Origin: Microbulbifer sp. THAF38
Lineage (GTDB): Bacteria; Pseudomonadota; Gammaproteobacteria; Pseudomonadales; Cellvibrionaceae
Direction of reading: 5' to 3'
NCBI RefSeq assembly: GCF_009363535.1
Contig: NZ_CP045369.1
Span: 3,173,001-3,237,000 of the forward strand
Length of the DNA: 64,000 bases
Part shown: one piece after another, positions 26,699 through 35,729 of the stretch
Position numbering within the stretch: position 1 is the first letter of the stretch
How the letters are laid out: each line of letters begins with the position of its first letter
Translations under genes and position numbers: made by a program
Notes under the pieces: model-generated
What the model was told of the DNA's origin: nothing
What the model saw: the letters and a program-made list of their open reading frames with translations, nothing else
Database searches by the model: none

Positions 26699-27766
26699 GT
26701 GAACAACAAAAATATTATGATCTATGGCGCCTACGGCTACACGGGCGAATTGATTGCCCGTCAGGCTGTAGCGCAGGGTTTTCGTCCCATCCTAGCCGGC
26801 CGCAATGCGCAAAAATTACAGCCGCTGGCAGATGCCCTGGATCTCCCGGCTATGGCCATCAACCTGGAAAACACGGAAGTGCTGGAGCGCAGCTTACGAG
26901 ACGTCTACTTGGTCATTCACTGTGCCGGCCCATTCTCCGCAACCGCCGCACCCATGATGAGGGCCTGCCTTAACAGCCGCACCCACTATCAAGACATCAC
27001 CGGCGAAATTTCCGTCTATGAGGCTGCCTACAAGTTGGATGCTGAAGCAAAAGCCGCCGGGGTAGTACTCTGCCCAGGAGCTGGCTTCGATGTTATTCCC
27101 ACCGACTGCCTGGCAGCCGCACTGCACAAAGCCATGCCTTCGGCCACACACTTAGCACTGGGGTTTGACTCCGAATCGAGCTTGAGCCCCGGCACGGCCA
27201 AGACTTCTATCGAAAGCCTGGGAATGGGGGGAGCCATTCGGCGCAATGGCAATATTGAAACCATTGGCCATGGGCAACTAACCCGCCACATAGATTTTGG
27301 CCGGGGCGAAAAATTTGCTGTCGCGATCCCCTGGGGGGATATTTCCACGGCCTACCATTCAACTGGCATCCAGAACATCGAAGCGTATATTCCCATGAGC
27401 CCCACAAGGGCAAAAAGGTTAAAACGCCTGAATGGATTTCGTTGGCTACTGCGCACCAACTGGGTACAGAGCTGGTTGAAAGGAAAAGTCAGCAAGTCTA
27501 TTCAAGGGCCCAGTGAAGAGCGTCGGGCAGGCCAAAAGACCTGGGTCTGGGGGGAGGTACGCAATGACCGCCGCGGAGAGCGCAAAGTGGGCCGGGTCAC
27601 GACTGCCAATGGCTACGATGTCACCGTGTCCGGCTCTCTGGCAATCATGCAATATCTGCTCGAGTATCGGGGTGAGGGTGGATATTTCACCCCCTCAAAA
27701 CTCTGTGGCCATGAGCTGATAGAAAAATTGCCTGGTTCCGAGGAGATCGAAATTAAGATCGCCTAA
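26699..27766 (+). CDS. Saccharopine dehydrogenase-like NADP-binding oxidoreductase
   Basis: This 355-residue protein has an N-terminal Rossmann motif IYGAYGYTGELIARQAVAQG near residues 8-27, then HCAGPFSATAAPMMRACL and YQDITGEISVYE. The body resembles trans-acting enoyl reductase / saccharopine dehydrogenase NADP-binding family proteins (CPGAGFDVIPTDCLAAAL). The substrate is unknown; lipid or amino-acid reduction is possible. The start is GTG at 26699 with AAGGA seven bases upstream. It is monocistronic. Confidence 0.82.
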   Translation: MNNKNIMIYGAYGYTGELIARQAVAQGFRPILAGRNAQKLQPLADALDLPAMAINLENTEVLERSLRDVYLVIHCAGPFSATAAPMMRACLNSRTHYQDITGEISVYEAAYKLDAEAKAAGVVLCPGAGFDVIPTDCLAAALHKAMPSATHLALGFDSESSLSPGTAKTSIESLGMGGAIRRNGNIETIGHGQLTRHIDFGRGEKFAVAIPWGDISTAYHSTGIQNIEAYIPMSPTRAKRLKRLNGFRWLLRTNWVQSWLKGKVSKSIQGPSEERRAGQKTWVWGEVRNDRRGERKVGRVTTANGYDVTVSGSLAIMQYLLEYRGEGGYFTPSKLCGHELIEKLPGSEEIEIKIA

Positions 27767-28082
27767 CCTCTGTCACAGATATCTTCTATTTCGACACCTT
27801 CTATTTCTAAAAAATTTTATTAGTGAAAGCTGCTATTTTCTGCGGCTTTCTTTGAGGCAAGGAGCTAAGAGCGGTCGCTTCTTGCGCAATCTCACACTTT
27901 GCCTTCAACTGCCACTTCAACCAATCCTGCCCCGTCCCATCTTGCAAACCCCAACAAGATCATTTTTCTGCCAAAACTAAAAACAAGCAGCTGAACGACG
28001 TAATTATTATCTATTTTGAGATTTCATTATTGCGACATCATTTGGTCAACTCCGTGCAATAATCAATTCTTAAGTTGGCCGC
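27767..28082. other. Intergenic stretch
   Basis: 316 bp without a gene. An imperfect hairpin near 27823-27852 (GAAAGCTGC with GCGGCTTTC) may terminate the oxidoreductase transcript. The promoter of the PAP2-glycosyltransferase pair should lie in the right half. Confidence 0.4.
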
Positions 28083-28604
28083 ATGCGAGACTTATCCATG
28101 AACCTGAAGAGTATCGATGTGTCCCTGGTCCTGTATCTCACGGAGCGGGCGTCACGTCCCACTTCACGCAGACGATACTTGTGGCTATCCAGATCCGGGG
28201 ATGGCTGGCTCACTGTCGCCGTACTCATCAGTTATATTATTTCCAATGCAGCCACTCAGCTTTTTATTGCCGCCTGCTCTGGAGTGGCGGTGGAGCGCTC
28301 TCTCTATTGGGCCATTAAAAATACGACGCGGCGCAGACGTCCACCCCAAGCCATACCCGGTATGCAGCCGATCATTATCGCCCATGACCGCTTCAGCCTA
28401 CCCTCGGGACATACTTCCGCGGCCTTCCTTTTTATTACATTTATGACCCAGCAGGTGAGCCCCTTATGGGGACTTGGATACATCTGGGCTACGGGAGTGG
28501 GCGCTGCCCGCGTGAGCCTGGGTGTACACTTTCCTTCGGATGTTTTTGCAGGCGCCATGCTCGGTACTTGTGTGGCACTGGCGACGAGCGCCACCCTTTT
28601 ATGA
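28083..28604 (+). CDS. PAP2 family phosphatase
   Basis: The 173-residue membrane protein carries the three PAP2 motifs: KNTTRRRRP (Kx6RP), SLPSGHTSAAF (PSGH with the proton-donor His) and ARVSLGVHFPSD (the usual SRx5HxxxD with Ala for Ser). Hydrophobic segments surround them. It should remove phosphate from lipid phosphates such as phosphatidate or undecaprenyl pyrophosphate. The stop overlaps the start of the next gene (ATGA), so it is coupled to a glycosyltransferase-like protein, suggesting envelope lipid or glycan work. An internal ATG at 28098 is an alternative start. Confidence 0.88.
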   Translation: MRDLSMNLKSIDVSLVLYLTERASRPTSRRRYLWLSRSGDGWLTVAVLISYIISNAATQLFIAACSGVAVERSLYWAIKNTTRRRRPPQAIPGMQPIIIAHDRFSLPSGHTSAAFLFITFMTQQVSPLWGLGYIWATGVGAARVSLGVHFPSDVFAGAMLGTCVALATSATLL

Positions 28605-29674
28605 AAATTCTTTATGGTGTGCAGGCAACCGGCAATGGACATATCGCCCGATCACGCACACTGGCCAAAGCATTAAACCAATACCCACAACTTGAGATTC
28701 AATGGTTGTTTTCCGGGCGTCCAAAGGAAAACCTGTTTGAGATGGAGTTATTTGGCGACTATTGGTGGCGCGAGGGAATGACCATTGTCCACAGCGAGGG
28801 GCGCCTCAGGAGCTTCGCCACTATCGCGCAGGTAAAATTGCGTCGGTTAATCCAGGATATCCGAGAACTACCAGTTAACGACTTCGACCTGATTATCAGC
28901 GACTACGAACCAGTCACCGCTTGGGCGGCCAAAATCCGCAAGAAGCCCAGTCTGGGTATTGGCCACCAGTACGCTTTTTTATATTCGATCCCAATGCCCA
29001 GATTTAACTGGCTTTTTCACACAGTTCTGCGCACATTTGCGCCCACAGAAAAAAGCCTGGGGCTGCACTGGCATCACTTTGGCAACCCCATACTGCCGCC
29101 CATAGTCCCCGTACAACCAAAACCAGATAACTGCGCGAATGATTATGTCCTTGTCTACTTACCGTTTGAGCACCCTATTCCCATGTTGGAGGAATTGTCG
29201 AAGGTACAACGGCAGTTTATTGTTTACGGTGTTCCGGTAAACCTGCCCACCGCAGACAATATTCAGATAAAAGCACCTTCAACGGAAGGATTCCAGCGGG
29301 ACCTGGTCAATGCCCAGGCGGTAATCTGTAATAGTGGCTTTGAATTACTGGCTGAGACCCTAGCTCAGGGCAAGCCCATACTGAGCCGGCCCCTAGCCTA
29401 TCAGTTCGAGCAGGAAGCCAATGCCAAAGCGCTAGAGCAGCTAAAGCTGGCGAGGATCGTCAGCTCTATCAACGCTAAAAACATTCATTCCTGGCTCAAA
29501 GAGCTGCCTGTGCCGAAACGAATCCAATGGCCGGACGTGGCGCAGGCCGTGGCCGCCTGGATAGCCGAAGGTTGTAAAAGAGATCCCGCAGAGCTTGCCC
29601 GCGACCTCTGGCAAAAAGTAGTCCCACGCCCCACCAAGGGACCGACGTCAGCTTACCAAAGCGTCGCTGATTAG
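28601..29674 (+). CDS. MJ1255-type glycosyltransferase-like protein
   Basis: This 357-residue protein begins MKILYGVQATGNGHIARSRT, the N-terminal nucleotide-sugar domain pattern of GT-B glycosyltransferases of the MJ1255/DUF1205-like group. DFDLIISDYEPVTAWAA follows, and a C-terminal donor-site region NAQAVICNSGFELLAETLAQGKPIL resembles MurG and UDP-glucosyltransferases. It probably transfers a sugar to a lipid or glycan in the cytosolic face of the membrane. Its ATG overlaps the PAP2 stop. The acceptor and donor are unknown. Confidence 0.8.
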   Translation: MKILYGVQATGNGHIARSRTLAKALNQYPQLEIQWLFSGRPKENLFEMELFGDYWWREGMTIVHSEGRLRSFATIAQVKLRRLIQDIRELPVNDFDLIISDYEPVTAWAAKIRKKPSLGIGHQYAFLYSIPMPRFNWLFHTVLRTFAPTEKSLGLHWHHFGNPILPPIVPVQPKPDNCANDYVLVYLPFEHPIPMLEELSKVQRQFIVYGVPVNLPTADNIQIKAPSTEGFQRDLVNAQAVICNSGFELLAETLAQGKPILSRPLAYQFEQEANAKALEQLKLARIVSSINAKNIHSWLKELPVPKRIQWPDVAQAVAAWIAEGCKRDPAELARDLWQKVVPRPTKGPTSAYQSVAD

Positions 29675-29869
29675 GTGCCAAGTTCATCGTCAATTGCACA
29701 CTTGGCGGGATTGATAGCGAATGTCTCCGCACCCAATTGATACCTCTCCCACCATATCGCCAAGTACATTCACACAAAAAGTCATTGCCCGATTTAGAGC
29801 CTAAGCTTTTACTACCTTATTAATCCAGTGGCGAGCACGATCCCATAAATTTACTTAATAAGAACTTGT

Positions 29870-29901
29870 ACCAATCATCCACCCATAACAATGTGATTGG
29901 T
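29870..29901. promoter_or_regulatory. Inverted repeat upstream of acyl-CoA dehydrogenase
   Basis: ACCAATCA (29870-29877) and TGATTGGT (29894-29901) form an eight-base perfect inverted repeat with a 16-base spacer, 61 bp before the start codon. It may be an operator for a regulator of fatty-acid catabolism. It is not the PsrA or FadR consensus as I know them. Confidence 0.4.
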
Positions 29902-29961
29902 CTGGATTTTTCATTGCCGGGATAATAAATTTTGTAACTCAATAAAAATAATGAGGTAGGC

Positions 29962-31764
29962 ATGTCTTCTCCATTGCTCAACGAACGCAATACTGAATTT
30001 TATCTCTATGAATTTCTCAATACCGAAGAACTGCTGCAGCGTCCACGCTATAAGGAACACTCCCGAGAGATTTTTGATGCAACCCTGAAAACCGCACGCA
30101 CTATTGCTGAAAAATTTTTCGCCAATCACAATGCCAAAGGCGATGCCAATGAACCCAGTTTCGATGGCGAAAAAATACAGATGATTGCAGAAACCAAGCA
30201 ATCCTGGGATGCCTTCGCAGAGGCTGGTTTTCTCGCGGGTCACTGTGACTTTGAAGAGGGCGGCATGCAGTTGCCCAAAACCATAATGCGCACCGCACTC
30301 GGCTATATGAGTGCCGCCAATATTGCCAGTGCCTGCTACCCATTTTTGACTATCGCTGCCGCCAACCTGTTGCGTTCTTTTGCCAGTGACAGCCTCAAGG
30401 CACAATTTTTACCGCAAATGCTGGATGGTCGCTTTGCCGGCACCATGGCGTTGACCGAGCCAGACCAAGGTTCAGCCCTCGCCGATATCCGCACCAGTGC
30501 CGAGCCTGCTGATGACGGCAGCTATCGCATTCGTGGGCAGAAGATGTATATCTCCGGCGGAGATCAGTCGCTGACCGAAAATATCGTTCACTTGGTATTG
30601 GCAAAAATCAAAGGCGCCCCCGCCGGAGTCAAAGGAATATCCTTATTTTTAGTCCCTAAACTCCTCCTCGACGAAAATGGCCAAGTTACCGAGCACAACG
30701 ATGTCAGGCTGGCCGGATTGCTGCATAAAATGGGGTTTCGCAACACGACCTCTACGGTACTGAGCTTCGGTGAAAATCAGGGTGCGGTGGGCTACCTGAT
30801 TGGCGAGCCACACCAGGGGCTCAAATATATGTTCCAGATGATGAATGAGGCTCGAATCAGTGTCGGCGCCGGCGCCTCGGTGCTGGGCTACCAGGGTTAT
30901 ATCCACTCTCTGCAGTACGCCAAAGAGCGTCCTCAGGGACGCCTACCCTCCAAGCACGACGCCAATTCCAAGCAGATACCCATTATCCAGCACGCCGATA
31001 TACGCCGGATGCTGCTGATGCAAAAAGCCTATGCCGAGGGCGGCCTGGGTTTAAGTATGTATGCCACTTCCCTCTACGAAGACCAACACAGTGCACACAC
31101 AGAGGAGCAACGGCAGTTCGCAGCCACCCTGCTGGACCTGATCACCCCAGTAGTGAAATCCTGGCCCTCAAAATACTGCCTGAAAGCCAATGAACTGGCT
31201 ATCCAGGTGCTGGGTGGTGCCGGTTATATTCGTGAATTTCCCCTGGAGCAGCTGTACCGAGATAACCGCCTGAATGCCATCCATGAGGGCACCGAGGGTA
31301 TCCACGCCCTCGACCTACTCGCGCGTAAAGTGCCCGGCAAAAATTTCCAGGCCTACCAGCTGATGCAGACAGAGATTCGCAATACCGTTAAGGAGGCTCG
31401 TGATAAGGAGAGTCTGGTTAGCATGGCCGATGCCCTGGAGGAATCCCTGCAAAAACTTGACGAAACCGGTATGGCACTGTTTGCACAGTTGCAGGAGGAC
31501 GTCGATCGAGGCCTCAGTAATGCCACGCTCTACCTGGATGTTTTCGGCTGCATCCTGGTGGCCTGGATCTGGCTGCGCCAGGCGATTGTTGCGACGAATG
31601 CCCTGGAGGGATCTGCCAGCACGGAAGATGCCAATTTCTACCGTGGCAAGTTACACACCGCCCGTTTTTATTTCGAATGGGAACTGCCCAATGTCCAGCC
31701 GCAGATCGCCCTGCTGCAAAATGGCAACAATCTACCGTTCGATATGCAAGAAGACTGGTTCTAG
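29962..31764 (+). CDS. Acyl-CoA dehydrogenase (DmdC/AcdA-like, long form)
   Basis: At 600 residues this belongs to the longer acyl-CoA dehydrogenases with an extra C-terminal domain, like the 3-methylmercaptopropionyl-CoA dehydrogenase group. FAD/substrate motifs are GTMALTEPDQGSALADI and MYISGGDQSLTENI. The catalytic Glu is in NRLNAIHEGTEGIHALDLLARKV. Residues 470-600 form the added helical domain. It oxidises an acyl-CoA to the 2-enoyl-CoA, passing electrons to ETF. The specific chain is unknown. AGGTAGGC precedes the ATG. No other beta-oxidation gene lies near. Confidence 0.9.
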   Translation: MSSPLLNERNTEFYLYEFLNTEELLQRPRYKEHSREIFDATLKTARTIAEKFFANHNAKGDANEPSFDGEKIQMIAETKQSWDAFAEAGFLAGHCDFEEGGMQLPKTIMRTALGYMSAANIASACYPFLTIAAANLLRSFASDSLKAQFLPQMLDGRFAGTMALTEPDQGSALADIRTSAEPADDGSYRIRGQKMYISGGDQSLTENIVHLVLAKIKGAPAGVKGISLFLVPKLLLDENGQVTEHNDVRLAGLLHKMGFRNTTSTVLSFGENQGAVGYLIGEPHQGLKYMFQMMNEARISVGAGASVLGYQGYIHSLQYAKERPQGRLPSKHDANSKQIPIIQHADIRRMLLMQKAYAEGGLGLSMYATSLYEDQHSAHTEEQRQFAATLLDLITPVVKSWPSKYCLKANELAIQVLGGAGYIREFPLEQLYRDNRLNAIHEGTEGIHALDLLARKVPGKNFQAYQLMQTEIRNTVKEARDKESLVSMADALEESLQKLDETGMALFAQLQEDVDRGLSNATLYLDVFGCILVAWIWLRQAIVATNALEGSASTEDANFYRGKLHTARFYFEWELPNVQPQIALLQNGNNLPFDMQEDWF

Positions 31765-31793
31765 CCAGTAGAAATCAGGAGAGCCAATGGAAA

Positions 31794-33146
31794 TTACAGC
31801 AACACGGTAATTTCCGTGCCCCCTTCGGGAAGAGATTCAGCGCTGATTTGCCCCTGGTAGCTCTCGACAATATCCACCACAACAGCCAGGCCAATACCCT
31901 GACCTGGCTGTTGCTGATCGGCACGCACACCGCGCTGGGTGACTTCGCGCCATTTATCCCTGTCTAGACCGGGCCCATTATCGGCAACACGAATTGAGAG
32001 CTTGCGTCCCTCCTCGGGATTCTCAATAGTGACATGCACCTGGCCAGCACCGTATTTATAGGCATTGTCGAGTAGATTGCCGAGCAGCTCCATGAGATCT
32101 CCCTCATCTCCATAGAACAGGGCATCCTCGTTGCAATCTCTGTGAACTTCACAGGGCTTGCTGCGATAGACCTTCTCCAGGGCATCCAGGATTTTTTCAA
32201 GGAGTGGCGCCACCGGTATGCCTCTCAAGATAGACTTGGGTGAACTGGCAACCGCGCGCTGTAATTGGTAGCTGATAATGCTGTCCATACGCTGGACCTG
32301 ATCGGTCAGAGTTTTACCAGCGGCCCCTGGGTCCTTCTCCAGGCTCAACCCCTTGAGCACCGCCAATGGCGTTTTCAAGCTGTGGGCCAGATCCGCCAAG
32401 GTGTGGCGGGTCTTCTCGCGCTGGCGCCGCTCATTTTCGATCAGCAGGTTCAGGTTATCGGTGAGCGGACGCAATTCCAGCGGGAAATTCCCCTCCAGGT
32501 GATCGCTGCCACCCTGCTGCATATCCCGCAGGGCCTGTGCCAGTGCGCGCAGAGGTGCAAAGCCCCAGCGCAACACCAGCCACTGGGCCAGAATCAGTAA
32601 CAGCGCCGCTACGCCAAGCCAATTCCAGATGGTTGAGCGAAACTGTCCTACTTGAGCCTGCAGCGGTGCCGCATCTTCCATTACCACAAAGGTAAAAGGG
32701 TTCTCGTTATCGAGCCCCCAGGCCACACCCTGGCGAAAGCTACTGTAGTTGGCATCGCCACCGGGGAGGGAGATCCGCATATAGGACTGTTGCCCTTGCG
32801 GTAGAGGGGAAAACTCCATTTCAGGCATTGCCAGGGCCGATTCAGAGCGCCAGATAACCCGGCCCTCCCCATCCAAAACCGCGCCAATCAGACCCGAGTC
32901 CGGCTGATTAAAGCGCTGCTCGGGCAGTTCAGGGGGCAACGCCAGGCTTTCACCCTCCGGTTCTGCCAGCGCCAACAAGGTATAGATATACAACTGCAGC
33001 TCGCGCTGTTTGGCCTCGTTCAGAGAAGTGCGGTAAGCGTGCTCCAACACCCCGGAAATCAGCAGCATAAAAGCCACCAGCACCAGACTGGTTACCAGTG
33101 CCAAGCGGCCTTTAAGGGAGTTCAGCCAGAAGGAAAACAGGTGCAT
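31794..33146 (-). CDS. PhoQ-like sensor histidine kinase
   Basis: The 450-residue kinase has an N-terminal membrane segment (about 12-35), a periplasmic sensor of about 130 residues and a second segment (IWNWLGVAALLLILAQWLVL). A HAMP-like linker follows, then the H-box LADLAHSLKTPLAVLKGL. The ATP domain has LLGNLLDNAYKYG (N), VADNGPGLD (G1) and GQGIGLAVVVDIVE (G2). SYQLQRAVA after the H-box is typical of PhoQ relatives. It autophosphorylates on His and donates to the regulator encoded 11 bp upstream. PhoQ senses low Mg2+ and envelope stress; the ligand here is inferred. Confidence 0.88.
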   Translation of the reverse strand: MHLFSFWLNSLKGRLALVTSLVLVAFMLLISGVLEHAYRTSLNEAKQRELQLYIYTLLALAEPEGESLALPPELPEQRFNQPDSGLIGAVLDGEGRVIWRSESALAMPEMEFSPLPQGQQSYMRISLPGGDANYSSFRQGVAWGLDNENPFTFVVMEDAAPLQAQVGQFRSTIWNWLGVAALLLILAQWLVLRWGFAPLRALAQALRDMQQGGSDHLEGNFPLELRPLTDNLNLLIENERRQREKTRHTLADLAHSLKTPLAVLKGLSLEKDPGAAGKTLTDQVQRMDSIISYQLQRAVASSPKSILRGIPVAPLLEKILDALEKVYRSKPCEVHRDCNEDALFYGDEGDLMELLGNLLDNAYKYGAGQVHVTIENPEEGRKLSIRVADNGPGLDRDKWREVTQRGVRADQQQPGQGIGLAVVVDIVESYQGQISAESLPEGGTEITVLL

Positions 33147-33157
33147 TACAGTTGAAA

Positions 33158-33832
33158 TTAGCGGGGAGCGATAAAGCGATAACCCCGGCCGCGCAAGGTT
33201 TCAATGGGCTTTAGCTGAGCCGCCGCATCAAACTTCTTACGCAGACGACCAATAAATACTTCTATTACATTGCTGTCGCGATCGCAGTCCTGCTCATAGA
33301 TATGTTCGGTTAGAGTGGTTTTGGAGACCACCTCATCGGGGTGCAGCATCAGGTATTCGAGCACCTTGTACTCGAAGGAAGTCAGCTCCAGCTCGGTATC
33401 GTTGACGGTGACCCGCTGGGAACTTGTATCCAATAGTATCGGGCCCGCTTTGATCGTAGGGGAAGAGAACCCGGCGGAGCGACGCACCAACGCATTCAGG
33501 CGCGCCAGCAATTCCTCGGTGTGAAAAGGTTTTACCAGGTAGTCGTCTCCACCGGCCTCCAATCCGGCCACGCGCTCCTGCCAGTGGCCGCGGGCGGTGA
33601 GAATCAGGATGGGAAAGTGCTTGTCTTCGCCGCGCAGGGTCTGAATCACCTGGATACCATCTATTTTTGGCAACCCCAGATCCATAACCGCAATATCGTA
33701 AGGGTATTCACGCCCCAAATAGAGCGCTTCCTCTCCATCCGGCGCCTCATCGACGGTATAGCCTGCACTGCGCAGTGACTCCGCCAGCTGCTGACGCAGT
33801 AAAACTTCATCTTCGACTAATAGTGCGCGCAT
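33158..33832 (-). CDS. PhoP-like OmpR-family response regulator
   Basis: The 224-residue protein has a receiver domain (phosphoacceptor Asp in VMDLGLPKIDG, acidic pocket EDE near residue 8, Lys in DYLVKPF) and an OmpR-type winged helix (LTSFEYKVLEYLMLHPDEVVSK, then VIEVFIGRLRKKFD, then ETLRGRGYRF). It is the partner of the downstream kinase. A PepSY protein and a glycine-zipper protein precede it on the same strand, so it may regulate or be cotranscribed with them. Confidence 0.92.
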   Translation of the reverse strand: MRALLVEDEVLLRQQLAESLRSAGYTVDEAPDGEEALYLGREYPYDIAVMDLGLPKIDGIQVIQTLRGEDKHFPILILTARGHWQERVAGLEAGGDDYLVKPFHTEELLARLNALVRRSAGFSSPTIKAGPILLDTSSQRVTVNDTELELTSFEYKVLEYLMLHPDEVVSKTTLTEHIYEQDCDRDSNVIEVFIGRLRKKFDAAAQLKPIETLRGRGYRFIAPR

Positions 33833-33871
33833 ATTCTTTCCCTTGTACTGCGTGTCTGTGGTAGCGGGGAA

Positions 33872-34189
33872 TTAACGGGAGATCCTGCCGCTCTTTTTGT
33901 CCACAAAAACTACATAGACCTGACTTTTATCGGAAAGCCCCTTCACCCGGTAGACCACCTGGCCCTGCTTACGGGTTTCAGAGACCGACAATATTTTGCC
34001 GCCGTAGCGCCGCTTCACCAGCGAAGCGGCCTTCTCCCGGGAAATACCCGAGTCCTGCGCCCAGCGGAATTCATGCCGGTAGTTTTCCCTCTGCGGCGCC
34101 GGCCCTCCCTGCCATGAGGCGGCACAAAGGCTCGGAAGCAGAGCGATTAGGAGAAGAAAATGCCGTTTAAAAGTGCGGCTCGATTTCAC
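33872..34189 (-). CDS. PepSY domain-containing secreted protein
   Basis: The 105-residue product has a signal peptide (KRHFLLLIALLPSLCAAS) and a small PepSY-like domain: DSGISREKAASLVKRRYGGKILSVSE, then VYRVKGLSDKSQVYVVFVDKKSGRI. PepSY proteins are thought to modulate proteases or act as periplasmic sensors. The start is GTG at 34189, with AGGAG seven bases upstream. An upstream ATG at 34228 would give a poor signal peptide. It lies 39 bp before phoP-like and likely shares its transcript. Confidence 0.8.
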   Translation of the reverse strand: MKSSRTFKRHFLLLIALLPSLCAASWQGGPAPQRENYRHEFRWAQDSGISREKAASLVKRRYGGKILSVSETRKQGQVVYRVKGLSDKSQVYVVFVDKKSGRISR

Positions 34190-34253
34190 GGTGCGGCTCC
34201 TGTGGATGTCCTGGTTTTCCACCTTCAACTATCTTCGACCGCCTCCCGCCGAC

Positions 34254-34829
34254 TTATGGCGCCGGCGAGACTGCGACACGAACCCGGATTCTATCGCCCG
34301 GATGGTAATCTGTACGAGTCAGATAAACCTGACCATTATACCGATAGCGCACATCGTATCCGACTAATTCCCGCTGTGAGCTGAACTCGTCGACAACCTG
34401 GCAACGGGATTCCGTGGCGTAATAGGTCGGAGCGTTGGAACGACTGATCTGGTTGCCAACCAAGGCACCTACCAGAGCCCCCGCGACAGTGGCCCCGGCC
34501 CGCTGGCCGCCATGGTGGTGATGATAACGACCGCGGTGACCACCACGTCCCAGACTGTTACCAACAGCGGCGCCGATCAGCCCACCGACCAGGGTGCCCG
34601 CCGGGGAGGCCGGCTCGCGGTAAGCTACCTGCTCATCCCGACAGTAGGTACGTGGGGTCCGCACCTCGACATCGGTGTAGACGGGGGTAACCTCGGTGAC
34701 ACGGGCAAAATCGTAGCTGTCCGCACCATAGGGGTCTGAGTAGCCCCGAGGGCCCGCTTTGGCGGTAGCACTCAAGGCCACCAGCGCGGCGACTGCCGCG
34801 CCGGCGATAAACTGCTTGAAGAGTTGCAC
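34254..34829 (-). CDS. Glycine-zipper 2TM domain protein
   Basis: A protein of about 191 residues with a signal peptide (FIAGAAVAALVALSATAKA). The glycine-zipper membrane pair is split by a His-rich linker (GTLVGGLIGAAVGNSLGRGG, then HRGRYHHHHGG, then ATVAGALVGALVGNQI). A C-terminal domain follows (CQVVDEFSSQRELVGYDVRY). It probably sits in the outer envelope, like Rcs-type or 17-kDa antigen proteins. The start at GTG 34829 has GGGAG seven bases upstream; ATG at 34850 is the alternative. It is part of the minus-strand envelope block. Confidence 0.82.
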   Translation of the reverse strand: MQLFKQFIAGAAVAALVALSATAKAGPRGYSDPYGADSYDFARVTEVTPVYTDVEVRTPRTYCRDEQVAYREPASPAGTLVGGLIGAAVGNSLGRGGHRGRYHHHHGGQRAGATVAGALVGALVGNQISRSNAPTYYATESRCQVVDEFSSQRELVGYDVRYRYNGQVYLTRTDYHPGDRIRVRVAVSPAP

Positions 34830-34918
34830 AATCGATCTCCCGTTATTCATCAACGGGGGCCAGATTAGTCAAATCGATCTGAATAGACGCTGAATTACAC
34901 CTGAGCTGGCGAAAAATA

Positions 34919-35452
34919 TCAGGCCCGATCTTCGCTTTCACGCCTCCGCCGATGCTCTCTTCGCTCCCTGCGCTGTCCTTCCCGATGACTCCGGCCCTCC
35001 CGGCGGCTCCGCCTCTCCCCCTTGTCGGTCCTATCGCGCTTATCCTGATTCCACTTTTCCCGCAGCTCCCTGCGCTGCTGTGGCGTCATCTGTCGAAAGC
35101 GCTTACGCGCCTCCCGGATACGCTGTCGCTCCTCCTCGGGCAAATCCAGAAAACGGCGATAGGAATCCCGCAATTGAGCGCGCCTCTCCCGGGGCATATC
35201 CTGCCAGCGCTGATACTGCTGCCGCGCTTCTTGGCGCTGCTCAGGGTTCATTTCGCTCCAGCGCCTGGCACCTCGCAACAACTGCTCGCGGCGACCATCA
35301 CTCAGCTGTGACCAGCGATCCTCAAAGTTGTGCAGCAGCTGCCGCTCGCTGTCACTGAGGCTTTGCCACTCTTGAGCCAAAGAAACGCCCGCGAAGAGAG
35401 ACAGATACACCGCGGCCAACCAGCCACACAGCAAATGCCTTCGGTCACTCAT
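34919..35452 (-). CDS. DUF3106 domain-containing secreted protein
   Basis: A protein of about 177 residues with a signal peptide (HLLCGWLAAVYLSLFAGVSLAQ). Its DUF3106 region is repeat-like, with DRWSQLSDGRREQLLRGA, ARRWSEMNPEQRQEARQQYQ and RRFLDLPEEERQRIREAR. The tail is very basic (Arg-rich). It probably acts in the periplasm as a helical protein of unknown role. The ATG at 35452 (GGAGGAG upstream) overlaps the end of the gene before it by eight bases. The gene is fourth in an operon led by an ECF sigma factor, so it is likely part of that response. Confidence 0.85.
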   Translation of the reverse strand: MSDRRHLLCGWLAAVYLSLFAGVSLAQEWQSLSDSERQLLHNFEDRWSQLSDGRREQLLRGARRWSEMNPEQRQEARQQYQRWQDMPRERRAQLRDSYRRFLDLPEEERQRIREARKRFRQMTPQQRRELREKWNQDKRDRTDKGERRSRREGRSHREGQRRERREHRRRRESEDRA

Positions 35453-35729
35453 CGCGCAGCTCCTCCCGGGTTTCACGATCTTCAGTACCCTGCCGATCTG
35501 TCACCCCCTCACTCTCCAGCTTGGGTAACAACATCTCCAGTGCTTCTGATGCCTGTATATCTCCCTGCTCGTCTGCCCATTCCCCGACAAACATCAGGAA
35601 GTCCTCATCCAGAGGCTCCAGCTCTTCCGCCAGGAGCGGGGCGCCGCAAAAGAGCAGAATGAGACAGAGACCCCTACCGGCTTTTCTCTTGAGGAAAAGA
35701 CCGCTCCCATCATTAAGAGGAGTGACCAT
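35445..35729 (-). CDS. Small secreted hypothetical protein of the sigma-factor operon
   Basis: The 94-residue product has a basic N-terminus, a hydrophobic segment (GLCLILLFCGAPLLAEE, signal peptide or anchor) and an acidic mature part (LEPLDEDFLMFVGEWADEQG). No family is recognised by me, though short proteins of this kind sit between anti-sigma and DUF3106 genes in related species. It overlaps both neighbours, so translation is coupled. Confidence 0.6.
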   Translation of the reverse strand: MVTPLNDGSGLFLKRKAGRGLCLILLFCGAPLLAEELEPLDEDFLMFVGEWADEQGDIQASEALEMLLPKLESEGVTDRQGTEDRETREELRDE

